Shown: positions 8,433-16,582 of the stretch, piece after piece
Position numbering within the stretch: the first letter of the stretch is position 1
Layout: the number at the start of each line of letters is the position of its first letter
Source: Streptomyces sp. NRRL F-5135
Lineage (GTDB): Bacteria > Actinomycetota > Actinomycetes > Streptomycetales > Streptomycetaceae
Direction: 5' to 3'
NCBI RefSeq assembly: GCF_000719775.1
Contig: NZ_JOHR01000010.1
Span: 62,001-126,000, forward strand
DNA length: 64,000 nucleotides
Program-made: the position numbers and the translations under genes
Notes under the pieces: generated by a model
The model's input: only the letters and a program-made list of their open reading frames with translations
Databases searched by the model: none
What the model was told of the DNA's origin: nothing

Positions 8433-8740
8433 GCGAACACATGGGACCCCGAGGCGACCGGCGGGGCACGGAGCCCCGAGGCGGCGACCGGCCGGACACC
8501 GGACCGGGGAACAGAACGTTTTTCGAGGCCTTCCTCAGCAATCACCGGACCCTCGTCCTGGGCATCCTCGCGTCCGTCGCGGGCATCACGGGCGCCGTCG
8601 GGGGCGCGGGCGCGGGGGCGGACACGCTCGACGTCGTCGCGCTCGCGGGGATCGGGGTGCTCGGGCTGATCCTCACGATCGCCTCCGTGACCGCCCTCGC
8701 GAGGAAACCGCGCGGGGCGGCGCCGAAACGTACCCGCTGA
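8429..8740 (+). CDS. Small two-helix membrane protein
   Basis: The product is 103 residues from the GTG overlapping the previous stop codon, or 99 from an ATG at 8441. A polar Gly/Arg/Asp-rich N-terminus of about 35 residues is followed by two hydrophobic segments, roughly LVLGILASVAGITGAVGGAG and VVALAGIGVLGLILTIASV, and a basic tail. The GTGA overlap indicates translational coupling to the WXG-like gene. The family is unknown to me; a membrane anchor or immunity-like role for the unit is only a guess. Confidence 0.75.
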   Translation: MSEHMGPRGDRRGTEPRGGDRPDTGPGNRTFFEAFLSNHRTLVLGILASVAGITGAVGGAGAGADTLDVVALAGIGVLGLILTIASVTALARKPRGAAPKRTR

Positions 8741-8789
8741 GGGGCGGGGACCGAGGGCCGAGGGCCGGCGGAGATTCCGTTGCCGGCTC

Positions 8790-9647
8790 TCAGCCCTTCA
8801 CCGCGCCGCCCAGGGCGAAGCCGCCGCCCAGGCGGCGCGAGATCAGGACGTACAGCACCAGCACCGGCGCCGAGTACAGGATCGAGAACGCCGCGAGCTG
8901 CCCGTAGATCACCGACCCGTAGTTGCCGAAGAACGTGAAGACCGAGACGGACGCGGGCAGTTGTTCCGGCGTGAGCAGCAGCATGAACGGGACGAAGAAG
9001 TTGCCCCAGAGCTGGATGAACGTATAGATCGTCACCACCGCGAGGCCCGGCCCCATGAGCGGCAGCACCACCCGGGTCAGCGTCTGGAGGCCGGACGCGC
9101 CGTCCGTCCTGGCCGCCTCCTCCAGGACCGTGGGCACGCCGTCCATGAAGTTCTTCATCAGCCAGATGGAGAACGGGAGCTGGGAGGTGGCCAGGAACAG
9201 CGCCGTGCCGTGGAGCGTGTCGACCAGATCGACCTGGACGAACAGTCCGTACACCGGGACCATGACCGCCGTGATCGGCAGGCAGGTCGTGAACAGGACC
9301 GTCAGCAGGTACGGCCGGGTCAGGCGCGAACGGTAGCGGGAGAGCGGATAGGCCGCGAGGGCCGCGCAGACCACCGTCAGCAGGGTCGCGCCGCCGCACA
9401 GGATCAGGCTGTTGAGCATCGGCGTGAACGTGATCTCGTCGGTGAGGACGGCGGCGTAGTTGTCCGTGGTGGGGGAGGCGGGCGCCCGTACGCGCAGGTC
9501 CGCCTCGCCGTCCACGGAGGCGAGCACCAGCCAGAGGAGCGGCAGGGCGAACGCCGCCGCGGTCAGCAGCAGGGCCCCGTCGGCGGCGAGGCGGCCCCGG
9601 CGGTGCCGGTTCGGCAGGCGTCCGTCCCCGACGCGTGGGCTCGGCAC
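8790..9647 (-). CDS. Carbohydrate ABC transporter permease, MalG type
   Basis: The 285-residue product is an inner-membrane permease of a CUT1-type sugar importer. Six hydrophobic segments are visible from about residue 24. The cytoplasmic EAA loop that docks the ATPase reads EEAARTDGASGLQTLTRVVL, very close to the MalG consensus. It ends in a short basic tail. It is last in a three-gene minus-strand set, one base after the next gene upstream, so the two permeases are co-translated. Substrate cannot be read from the sequence. No ATP-binding subunit gene adjoins; in Streptomyces such importers usually share MsiK. Confidence 0.92.
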   Translation of the reverse strand: MPSPRVGDGRLPNRHRRGRLAADGALLLTAAAFALPLLWLVLASVDGEADLRVRAPASPTTDNYAAVLTDEITFTPMLNSLILCGGATLLTVVCAALAAYPLSRYRSRLTRPYLLTVLFTTCLPITAVMVPVYGLFVQVDLVDTLHGTALFLATSQLPFSIWLMKNFMDGVPTVLEEAARTDGASGLQTLTRVVLPLMGPGLAVVTIYTFIQLWGNFFVPFMLLLTPEQLPASVSVFTFFGNYGSVIYGQLAAFSILYSAPVLVLYVLISRRLGGGFALGGAVKG

Positions 9648-9648
9648 G

Positions 9649-10575
9649 TCACACCTCCACCTTCATCAGGCGCAGGTAGACCAGCGAGAACAGCGCGCCG
9701 ACGAGCAGCAGGAGCAGCGCCACCGCCGTCCCGTACCCGATCAGGCTCTTGAGGAACGCCTGGTCGTACATGAACACCGGCAGCGTCTGGCTGCGGTTGC
9801 CGGGGCCGCCGCGCGTCATCGCCCAGATCAGGCCGAAGACGGAGAGCGTCGAGAGGGTGTTGAGCATCAGGTTCGTGCCGATGGAGCGGCGGATCATCGG
9901 CAGGGTGATGTGCCACACCCGCCGCACCCCGCCCGCTCCGTCCACCTGCGCCGCCTCGGTGACGTCCCGGGGGATCTCGGCGAGCGCGGCGGAGTAGATC
10001 AGCATGGAGAACGCCGTGCCGCGCCAGACGTTGGCGAAGGACACCGCCAGGATCGGCAGTGTGAACAGCCAGTTCTGGGAGGGGAGATGGAGCTGGTCCA
10101 GGATCGCGTTCAGGGTGCCTTCCCGGCGGAAGAACGCGTAGAGGAGGAACGCCGCGACGATCTCCGGCAGCACCCACGCGGCGATCACCAGCCCGCCGGT
10201 GAGCGTACGGACCGGGCGCGAGGCGGCGCGCATCAGTCCGGCCAGGGCCAGGCCGAGCGTGTTCTGGCCGAGGATCGAGGAGACGACGGTGAACACGAGG
10301 GTGAGCAGGACCGCGTTACGGAAGTCCGCGTCGGCGAAGGCGCGCCGGAAGTTGGCCAGGCCCACGAAATCGGCACCGGCGGAGCCGGTCAGCTGGGCGT
10401 CGGTGAAGGCGATCCAGACGCAGTAGACGATGGGGCCCGCGAGGAAGAGCAGCAGCAGGACGGTGGCGGGCGCGAGGGGCAGCCAGCGCAGGAACCGCCG
10501 CCGTGCGCGCCGGGCCCCGGCGGGTCCGGTCGTCAGCGCGCCGGCGCCGCGCGCCGGGGCGGCGGCCCCCGTCAC
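9649..10575 (-). CDS. Carbohydrate ABC transporter permease, MalF type
   Basis: The 308-residue product begins with a basic Ala/Gly-rich cytoplasmic tail, then a first membrane segment APATVLLLLFLAGPIVYCVW and five more. The EAA loop reads VTEAAQVDGAGGVRRVWHIT. It pairs with the downstream MalG-type permease to form the translocation pore of a sugar importer whose binding protein is encoded upstream. The intergenic space to the binding-protein gene is 88 bp and contains a partial duplication of that gene's 3' end. Confidence 0.92.
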   Translation of the reverse strand: MTGAAAPARGAGALTTGPAGARRARRRFLRWLPLAPATVLLLLFLAGPIVYCVWIAFTDAQLTGSAGADFVGLANFRRAFADADFRNAVLLTLVFTVVSSILGQNTLGLALAGLMRAASRPVRTLTGGLVIAAWVLPEIVAAFLLYAFFRREGTLNAILDQLHLPSQNWLFTLPILAVSFANVWRGTAFSMLIYSAALAEIPRDVTEAAQVDGAGGVRRVWHITLPMIRRSIGTNLMLNTLSTLSVFGLIWAMTRGGPGNRSQTLPVFMYDQAFLKSLIGYGTAVALLLLLVGALFSLVYLRLMKVEV

Positions 10576-10600
10576 GCGCGCCCCACCGCGACGTCGCCCC

Positions 10601-10682
10601 GCCTCACCGTCCCACCACCGCGATGTCCTCCCGCCTCACCACCGTGGAGGGCGCCCTGCCGCCTCACCGTTTCACCACCGCG
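10601..10682. repeat. Duplicated 3' end of the sugar-binding protein gene
   Basis: A 22-bp sequence, GCCTCACCG..TCACCACCGCG in form, occurs at 10601-10622 and 10661-10682 with 20 of 22 bases identical and exactly 60 bp apart; a shorter related piece lies at 10633-10647. The second copy contains the stop codon of the binding-protein gene, so the intergenic copy looks like a duplicated gene end. Confidence 0.7.
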
Positions 10683-12034
10683 CCGTCCACCAGCGTCGTC
10701 AACTGGGCGTCGTACTCCTTCGCCGCCTGCTCCGGCGAGCCGTCGCCCGTCGTCACCGTCTCCATCGCCTCGCCGATCGCCGCCGAGACCTGCGGATACA
10801 CCGGCAGCGCCGGGCGGTAGTGGGTGTGTCGCACCAGGCCGGTGAAGAACTCGATGCCCGGCATCGACGTCAGGTAGCGGCGGTCGGCGGCCACGTCCTC
10901 GCGCACCGCGACCTGCGCGTCGACGATGTCCCACCGGACCGCGTTGTCCTTTGTCTGCATCGTCTTCAGGAACTCCCACGCCAGATCCGGGTTCTTCGCC
11001 CGCCGCGGGATCGCCCACGCCCAGCCGCCCGACATCGACACCTTTCCCGGCGGCCGGCCGGTGCGCGTGGGCATCGCCGCCTGCCCCAGCTCCTCCGACC
11101 AGCCGGGCCAGCCCTTGGATCCCCCCTCCAGCCAGAACTGGCCCAGCCAGGAACCGTCCAGCGAGATCGCCAGCTTCCCCTCCGGGAACCACTCCGTGCC
11201 CACGCGCGTACCGACATTGGGGTCCAGCGCGTCGGAGACCTCGGGGCCGAGCTTCTCCGCGTACACCGTGCGGACGAACCCGAGCGCGTCACGGAAGCCC
11301 TTGCCGCCCGCCACCCACTTCTTGGCCTTCGCGTCGTACAGCGGGTCCTCGCCCCGCTCCCCGGTGCCGTACAGCAGCATCTCGAAGCCCTGCATGACGG
11401 CCGCCTCGCCCGCCGCCTTGCCGGTGTAGACGTTCAGCGGGATGACGCCCGGAACCTTCCGCTTGACCGTGCGCGCCGCGTCCAGGACCTCCGCCCAGGT
11501 CCTGGGCTGCCAGTCGGCCGGCAGGCCCGCCCGCGCGAAGATCTTCTTGTTGAACCACAGGCCCCGCGTGTCCGTGCCGTCCGGCACGGCGTACGTCTTG
11601 CCGTCCTGCGCCCGCGCCGCCGCCTTCGCCGTGTCGACGAACTGCCCCCAGGCGGGCCACTTCGCCAGGTAGTCGTCCAACGGCCGCAGGTAGCCCGCCT
11701 CGATGTCGGCGTTGACACGGAACGTGTCTTCGTAGACCAGATCCGGCGCGGTCTTCGGCGACCGCATCATCTGCTGCGCCTTGGTCGCGTAGTCGTTGTC
11801 CGGCGCCTGGATGGGGACGAGCTGGACCTTCTTGCCCGGGTGCGCCCGCTCGAACTGCTTCTTCACGGACTCCAGGAACGCGTCCTTGAACCGGACCTTG
11901 TTGTCCGTGGAACGGTTGTACGCGACCTTCACCGTGTCCGGATCGCCGCCCGATCCGCCACCGCACCCGGTGGCGAGGGAACAGGCGGCGAGCACGCCGG
12001 CGAGGAGCAGTGGGGCGGTGGGGCGCACGGGCAC
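10664..12034 (-). CDS. Sugar ABC transporter substrate-binding lipoprotein
   Basis: The product (456 residues) is an extracellular solute-binding protein of the MalE-like family. The N-terminus has a short basic start, a hydrophobic core and overlapping lipobox candidates, VLAAC and LATGC, followed by a Gly/Ser-rich linker, so it should be a lipoprotein. The mature part begins around DTVKVAYNRS and contains typical binding-protein stretches such as NADIEAGYLRPLDDYLAKW and WFPEGKLAISLDGSW. The GTG at 12034 has AGGAGG five bases upstream; a second GTG six bases later is possible. It heads the importer operon with two permeases. The ligand is unknown. Confidence 0.92.
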   Translation of the reverse strand: MPVRPTAPLLLAGVLAACSLATGCGGGSGGDPDTVKVAYNRSTDNKVRFKDAFLESVKKQFERAHPGKKVQLVPIQAPDNDYATKAQQMMRSPKTAPDLVYEDTFRVNADIEAGYLRPLDDYLAKWPAWGQFVDTAKAAARAQDGKTYAVPDGTDTRGLWFNKKIFARAGLPADWQPRTWAEVLDAARTVKRKVPGVIPLNVYTGKAAGEAAVMQGFEMLLYGTGERGEDPLYDAKAKKWVAGGKGFRDALGFVRTVYAEKLGPEVSDALDPNVGTRVGTEWFPEGKLAISLDGSWLGQFWLEGGSKGWPGWSEELGQAAMPTRTGRPPGKVSMSGGWAWAIPRRAKNPDLAWEFLKTMQTKDNAVRWDIVDAQVAVREDVAADRRYLTSMPGIEFFTGLVRHTHYRPALPVYPQVSAAIGEAMETVTTGDGSPEQAAKEYDAQLTTLVDGAVVKR

Positions 12035-12131
12035 GACGTCCTCCTGAGCCGCTGGGAGCCGCCCGCCGAGCCGCTGAGCCGCCACGGGCCGCTCGGCGAC
12101 CGTAGGACCGGGCCGGGAGGAAGGTCAATCC

Positions 12132-12142
12132 CCTTGCAAAGG
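12132..12142. promoter_or_regulatory. TTGCAA-centred candidate operator
   Basis: CCTTGCAAAGG, a near-palindrome with a perfect TTGCAA core, lies about 100 bp ahead of the sugar-binding protein start. LacI-family sugar regulators often bind TTGCAA-like cores, but no regulator gene adjoins. The rest of 12035-12292 shows no gene. Confidence 0.3.
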
Positions 12143-12292
12143 AGAGGAGTTGGCGCCCCCTGGCGCACCGGGCCCGCCGTGCGCCGTACGGGTGCACGCG
12201 GCACGCACTCGTGCGTATGCCGCGCCGGGCCCTGGCCCGGGCCGGGGCAGGTCAGTCAGGTCCGCGCGGATCCGGTCGGCGCACGCGTCGGC

Positions 12293-13093
12293 TCAGCGCG
12301 TCGTCGAGACCCACCGGTACTGCAACTCGGGCCGCCCCACGTGCCCGTACTGCGGGCTCCGCTCCGCCCGGCCGCTCGTGACCAGGTGCTCCAGATACCG
12401 GCGTGCCGTGATCCGTGAGATCCCGGCCAGGGCGCCCGCCTCGGCCGCCGTCAGTCCCTCGACCGACGCGCGCAGCGTCCGGGTCACCGCCTCGAGCGTC
12501 GGCGCGCTCAGGCCCTTGGGCAGCGAGGACGGCTGCGGCGCGCGCAGGGCGCCCAGGGCCCGGTCCACTTCCTCCTGGCCGCTCGCCTCCCCGGCCGCCG
12601 CGCGGAATTCGGCGTACCGCGTGAGCCGGTCCCGCAGGGTGGCGAAGGTGAAGGGCTTGAGGACGTACTGCACCACGCCCAGCGAGACCCCCTCCCGTAC
12701 GACCGTGAGGTCCCGCGCCGAGGTCACGGCGATGACGTCCGCGTGGTGCCCGGCCGCGCGCAGGCTGCGCAGCAGCTGGAGGCCGTGGCCGTCGGGGAGG
12801 TAGAGGTCGAGCAGGATCAGGTCGATGTCGGTACGGTCCAGCAGCCGGCCGGCCGCCACGCGCGAGTGGGCGACGCCCTCGACGCTGAACCCGGGTACGC
12901 GGCCCACGTACAGCTGATGGGCGTCGGCCGCGACCGGGTCGTCCTCGACCACCAGCACCCTGATGGGGCTGCCGGAGGGCCCCGAGGGCCCGGGGCGGCC
13001 GGGCGCGTTCGACGCGCCCGACGGTCCGGACGGACCCTGCGCACCGCTCGACGGTACCGACGAGCCCGACGGACCCCGCGCGTCCATGCTCAT
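12293..13093 (-). CDS. Response regulator, CitB/DcuR family
   Basis: The product (266 residues) starts with about 40 low-complexity Gly/Pro/Ser residues, then a receiver domain: IRVLVVEDDPVAADAHQ carries the acidic pocket, the phospho-acceptor aspartate lies in LILLDLYLPDGHG, and the conserved lysine in YVLKPFTF. The C-terminal region has a winged-helix-like segment AEAGALAGISRITARRYLEH, as in CitB, DcuR and DpiA regulators of citrate and C4-dicarboxylate use. Its ATG overlaps the kinase stop as ATGA. With the divergent dctA-like gene this suggests control of dicarboxylate uptake. Confidence 0.93.
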   Translation of the reverse strand: MSMDARGPSGSSVPSSGAQGPSGPSGASNAPGRPGPSGPSGSPIRVLVVEDDPVAADAHQLYVGRVPGFSVEGVAHSRVAAGRLLDRTDIDLILLDLYLPDGHGLQLLRSLRAAGHHADVIAVTSARDLTVVREGVSLGVVQYVLKPFTFATLRDRLTRYAEFRAAAGEASGQEEVDRALGALRAPQPSSLPKGLSAPTLEAVTRTLRASVEGLTAAEAGALAGISRITARRYLEHLVTSGRAERSPQYGHVGRPELQYRWVSTTR

Positions 13094-14838
13094 GGCCGCA
13101 CCTCCGTCCCCGCGCCGTCCACGTGCGCGCCGTCCGAGCCGTTCGAGCCGCCCGTGCCGTTCACGTTCGCGCCGCCTGTTTCCGTCATGCCGGTCGCGGC
13201 CGCGGTTGTCACGGTCGCGGGCGTTGCCGCGACGGACGGCACGGTCGCCGCCGGCCCCCGGCGGCCGTCCAGCGGCAGCCGTACGGTGAACTCCGCACCG
13301 CCCTCCGCGCCCCGCGCCAGCGCCACCGTCCCCCGCGCCCGGTGCACGGCCTGCCGGACGAGCGCCAGGCCCAGCCCGCGTCCGGGTCCCCTCGTCGACC
13401 AGCCGCGCCGGAAGACGTCGTCCATCGCGTCCGGTGCCACCCCCGCGCCCGTGTCCCGCACGCCCAGCAGCAGCTCCCCGTCCTCGGCCAGCGCGGTCAC
13501 CGTGACCCGCGCGCCCTCGCCGCCCTGCGCCGCGTCCACCGCGTTGTCGATCAGATTGCCGAGGATGGTCACCAGGTCGCGGTCCGGCAGCGACGCCGGC
13601 AGCACCCCGTCGTCGATCCGGCTCTCGTCCGTCAGCACCAGCTCCACCCCGCGCTCGTTGGCCTGGGCCGCCTTGCCCAGCAGCAGCGCGGCGAGGACGG
13701 GTTCGCCGACCGCCGCGACCACCCGGTCCGTGAGCGCCTGCGCCAGCTCCAGCTCCGCCGTGGCGAAGTCCACCGCCTGCTCCACCCGGCCCAGTTCGAT
13801 CAACGAGACGACCGTGTGCAGGCGGTTGGCCGCCTCGTGCGCCTGTGAACGCAGTGCCTGGGTGAAACCGCGCTCGGAGTCCAGCTCGCCGGAGAGCGCC
13901 TGGAGCTCGGTGTGGTCGCGCAGGGTGACCACCGTGCCGTGCCGCTCGCCGCCCACCACCGGACGCGTACTGACCACCACGACCCGGTCGGCGGTCAGGT
14001 GCACCTCGTCCGTACGCGGCTCGGAGGCCAGCAGCGCGCCGGTCAGCGACGCGGGCAGGCCCAGCTCCGCGACCGGGCGGCCCACGGCGGACTCGTCCAG
14101 CCCCAGCAGCTCCCGGCCGCCGTCGTTCATCAGCGCGATTCTCCGTCCGCCGTCGAGCATCAGCAGTCCCTCGCTGACGGCGTGCAGCGCGGCCTCGTGG
14201 TAGTCGTGCATCCGGCTCAGCTCGGTCGCGTTCATCCCGTGGGTGTGCCGGCGCAGCCGCGCGTTGATCACGTACGTACCCGCGCCGCCGAGGACCAGCG
14301 CCCCGCCCGCCATCAGCGACACCATCTTGACCTGCCGCGTCACCTGCGAGGACACCCGGTCCACCGTGATGCCGACGCTGACCAGGCCGGTGATCTGGCC
14401 GCCGTCCCTGATCGGCGTAACGGCCCGTATGGAGGGGCCGAGCGTGCCGGTGTAGGTCTCGGTGAAGGTCTTGCCGCGCAGCGCTGGCTCCGTACGGCCC
14501 AGGAAACGCATCCCGATCTCGTCCGGGTCGGGGTGCGTCCAGCGGATCCCCTTCGGGTTCATGATCGTGATGAAGTCGATGCCGGTGTCGTGCCGTACCC
14601 GCTCCGCGTACGGCTGGAGGCGGGCGGTCGGATCGGGCTCGCGGATGGCCTCCCGTACAGAGGGGGAATCGGCCAGCGAGTGCGCCGCGGCGAGCACCTC
14701 CTTGCGCGCCGAGTCCTCCGCCTGGTCGCGGCCCGTGAGGTAGGCGAACAGAGCGCATCCGGCCACCACGGCCGCGACGAGCACGACCTGCATGGCGAAC
14801 AGCTGACCGGCGAGGCTGCGCGGTCGGGGCAGGTGCAT
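13090..14838 (-). CDS. Sensor histidine kinase, CitA/DcuS family
   Basis: The product (582 residues from the ATG at 14838) has an N-terminal membrane segment (AMQVVLVAAVVAGCALFAYL), an extracytoplasmic sensor domain of about 130 residues with the FITIMNPKGIRWTHPDPDEIG stretch typical of CitA/DcuS sensors, a second membrane segment (MVSLMAGGALVLGGAGTYV), a cytoplasmic PAS domain, and a kinase core. The H-box SQAHEAANRLHTVVSLIELG, N-box NLIDNAVDAA and G-boxes DTGAGV and GRGLGLALV are intact. The ligand is probably citrate or a C4-dicarboxylate. No strong ribosome site precedes the ATG; an alternative ATG lies at 14865. Confidence 0.93.
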   Translation of the reverse strand: MHLPRPRSLAGQLFAMQVVLVAAVVAGCALFAYLTGRDQAEDSARKEVLAAAHSLADSPSVREAIREPDPTARLQPYAERVRHDTGIDFITIMNPKGIRWTHPDPDEIGMRFLGRTEPALRGKTFTETYTGTLGPSIRAVTPIRDGGQITGLVSVGITVDRVSSQVTRQVKMVSLMAGGALVLGGAGTYVINARLRRHTHGMNATELSRMHDYHEAALHAVSEGLLMLDGGRRIALMNDGGRELLGLDESAVGRPVAELGLPASLTGALLASEPRTDEVHLTADRVVVVSTRPVVGGERHGTVVTLRDHTELQALSGELDSERGFTQALRSQAHEAANRLHTVVSLIELGRVEQAVDFATAELELAQALTDRVVAAVGEPVLAALLLGKAAQANERGVELVLTDESRIDDGVLPASLPDRDLVTILGNLIDNAVDAAQGGEGARVTVTALAEDGELLLGVRDTGAGVAPDAMDDVFRRGWSTRGPGRGLGLALVRQAVHRARGTVALARGAEGGAEFTVRLPLDGRRGPAATVPSVAATPATVTTAAATGMTETGGANVNGTGGSNGSDGAHVDGAGTEVRP

Positions 14839-14860
14839 GCAACAAGAATGCCTGGCCGGA

Positions 14861-14881
14861 TTCATATGAACGAAATGAACG
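14861..14881. promoter_or_regulatory. Candidate response-regulator box between kinase and dctA
   Basis: A perfect palindrome TTCATATGAA (14861-14870) runs into two direct copies of ATGAACG spaced nine bases apart (14866 and 14875). A second palindrome, CACAGCTGTG, lies at 14898-14907. Their place in the divergent space makes them candidate sites for the adjacent CitB-type regulator, which is inference. Confidence 0.45.
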
Positions 14882-14992
14882 TAAGGGTGACCGGCGTCAC
14901 AGCTGTGGTGGATAGTCCTCGGGACCCCCTTCGGGACAGGGAATCCGGGACAGGGACCGGGGGTCACCCCAGGGACGAGTCAAGGAGGACCC

Positions 14993-16372
14993 GTGGCCGC
15001 TGCAAAACGGGACCGTACCCACTACCTGTACATCGCGGTGATCGCCGCTGTACTGCTCGGCATTCTCGTGGGCTTCACGGCTCCCGGTGTGGCTGTCGAG
15101 CTGAAGCCGCTCGGTACCGGCTTCGTCGACCTCATCAAGATGATGATTTCCCCGGTCATCTTCTGCACCATCGTGCTGGGCGTCGGATCGGTCAGGAAGG
15201 CCGCCAAGGTCGGCGCCGTGGGCGGGCTCGCCCTCGGCTACTTCATGATCATGTCGACCGTGGCGCTCGCCATCGGCCTGGTCGTCGGCAACATCCTGGA
15301 GCCGGGCTCCGGCCTGCACATCACGGAGGCCGCCCGGAGCGCGGGCGCCGCCCAGGCGGGCGGCGCGAGCGAGTCCACCGCGGACTTCCTGCTCGGCATC
15401 ATCCCGACGACGATGGTCTCGGCCTTCACCGAGGGCTCCGTCCTCCAGACGCTGCTGATCGCGCTGCTCGCGGGCTTCGCCATCCAGGCCATGGGCTCGT
15501 CGGGCGAGCCCATCCTGCGCGGCATCGGGCACATCCAGCGGCTGGTCTTCCGGATCCTCGCCATGATCATGTGGGCCGCGCCGGTGGGTGCCTTCGGTGC
15601 CATCGCGGCGGTCGTCGGCGAGACGGGCCTCGACGCGCTGAAGTCGCTGGCCATGATCATGATCGGCTTCTACGTCACCTGTGCCCTCTTCGTCTTCCTC
15701 GTGCTGGGCGCGCTGCTCCGGGTGGTCTCGGGCATCAACATCCTCTCGCTGCTGAAGTACCTGGGCCGCGAGTTCCTGCTGATCCTCTCCACCTCCTCCT
15801 CCGAGTCGGCGCTGCCGCGTCTGATCGCGAAGATGGAGCACGTCGGCGTGAGCAAGCCCGTCGTCGGTATCACCGTGCCGACCGGCTACTCGTTCAACCT
15901 GGACGGCACCGCCATCTACCTGACGATGTCCTCCCTCTTCATCGCCGAGGCCATGGGCGACCCGCTCTCCATCGGCGAGCAGCTCTCGCTCCTGCTGTTC
16001 ATGATCATCGCGTCCAAGGGCGCGGCGGGCGTCACCGGCGCCGGCCTGGCCACGCTGGCCGGCGGCCTCCAGTCGCACCGGCCGGAGCTGGTCGACGGCG
16101 TGGGCCTGATCGTCGGTATCGACCGCTTCATGAGCGAGGCGCGCGCCATGACGAACTTCGCGGGCAACGCGGTCGCCACGGTCCTGATCGGCACGTGGAC
16201 GAAGGAGTTCGACAAGGAGCGGGCGGAGCAGGTGCTGGCCGGGAAGATTCCGTTCGACGAGAAGACCCTGGTGGACGACGGTCACGGTGGCCCCGCGGAG
16301 GCCGAGGCCGCCGCCCCGGTGGAGCCTGCCGGCGCCGACTTGGACAAGGGCAGGGACAAGGCCGGGGTCTGA
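14993..16372 (+). CDS. dctA: Cation:dicarboxylate symporter, DctA family
   Basis: The 459-residue product belongs to the dicarboxylate/amino acid:cation symporter family. Multiple hydrophobic segments start at YIAVIAAVLLGILVGF. The family serine-rich hairpin appears as ILSTSSSESALPRLIAKME, followed by PTGYSFNLDGTAIYLTMSSL and later GSVRK- and ASKGAAGVTGAG-type motifs that line the transport site. The GTG start has AAGGAGG at ideal spacing. It is divergent from the CitA/CitB-type pair, which most likely induces it when succinate, fumarate or malate is available. The C-terminal tail is acidic and Ala-rich, and the gene ends before a strong hairpin. Confidence 0.93.
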   Translation: MAAAKRDRTHYLYIAVIAAVLLGILVGFTAPGVAVELKPLGTGFVDLIKMMISPVIFCTIVLGVGSVRKAAKVGAVGGLALGYFMIMSTVALAIGLVVGNILEPGSGLHITEAARSAGAAQAGGASESTADFLLGIIPTTMVSAFTEGSVLQTLLIALLAGFAIQAMGSSGEPILRGIGHIQRLVFRILAMIMWAAPVGAFGAIAAVVGETGLDALKSLAMIMIGFYVTCALFVFLVLGALLRVVSGINILSLLKYLGREFLLILSTSSSESALPRLIAKMEHVGVSKPVVGITVPTGYSFNLDGTAIYLTMSSLFIAEAMGDPLSIGEQLSLLLFMIIASKGAAGVTGAGLATLAGGLQSHRPELVDGVGLIVGIDRFMSEARAMTNFAGNAVATVLIGTWTKEFDKERAEQVLAGKIPFDEKTLVDDGHGGPAEAEAAAPVEPAGADLDKGRDKAGV

Positions 16373-16468
16373 GGGCCCCGGGTCCCGGACACACGGTCCC
16401 GGACAACCGCATGAACCTTCGCGAATGAGCGGGGCCGGGTGCTTTCCCCACACCTGTGGCCCCGCCAA

Positions 16469-16508
16469 GGACCGGCCCGCACGGAGACGCTTCCGTGCGG
16501 GCCGGTCC
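16469..16508. terminator. Bidirectional terminator between dctA and monooxygenase
   Basis: A perfect 17-bp stem, GGACCGGCCCGCACGGA with its complement, closes a six-base loop between convergent genes. Confidence 0.8.
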
Positions 16509-16529
16509 GCGTGATGGCCCGCGCGCGGT

Positions 16530-16580
16530 CGTCCGGTCCGCCCAGTCGTCCGGTCCGCCCAGTCGTCCGGTCCGCCCAGT
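16530..16580. repeat. Three perfect 17-bp tandem repeats
   Basis: The unit CGTCCGGTCCGCCCAGT occurs three times head to tail at 16530, 16547 and 16564, plus a decayed fourth copy running into the end of the monooxygenase gene. Confidence 0.95.
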
Positions 16581-16582
16581 CG

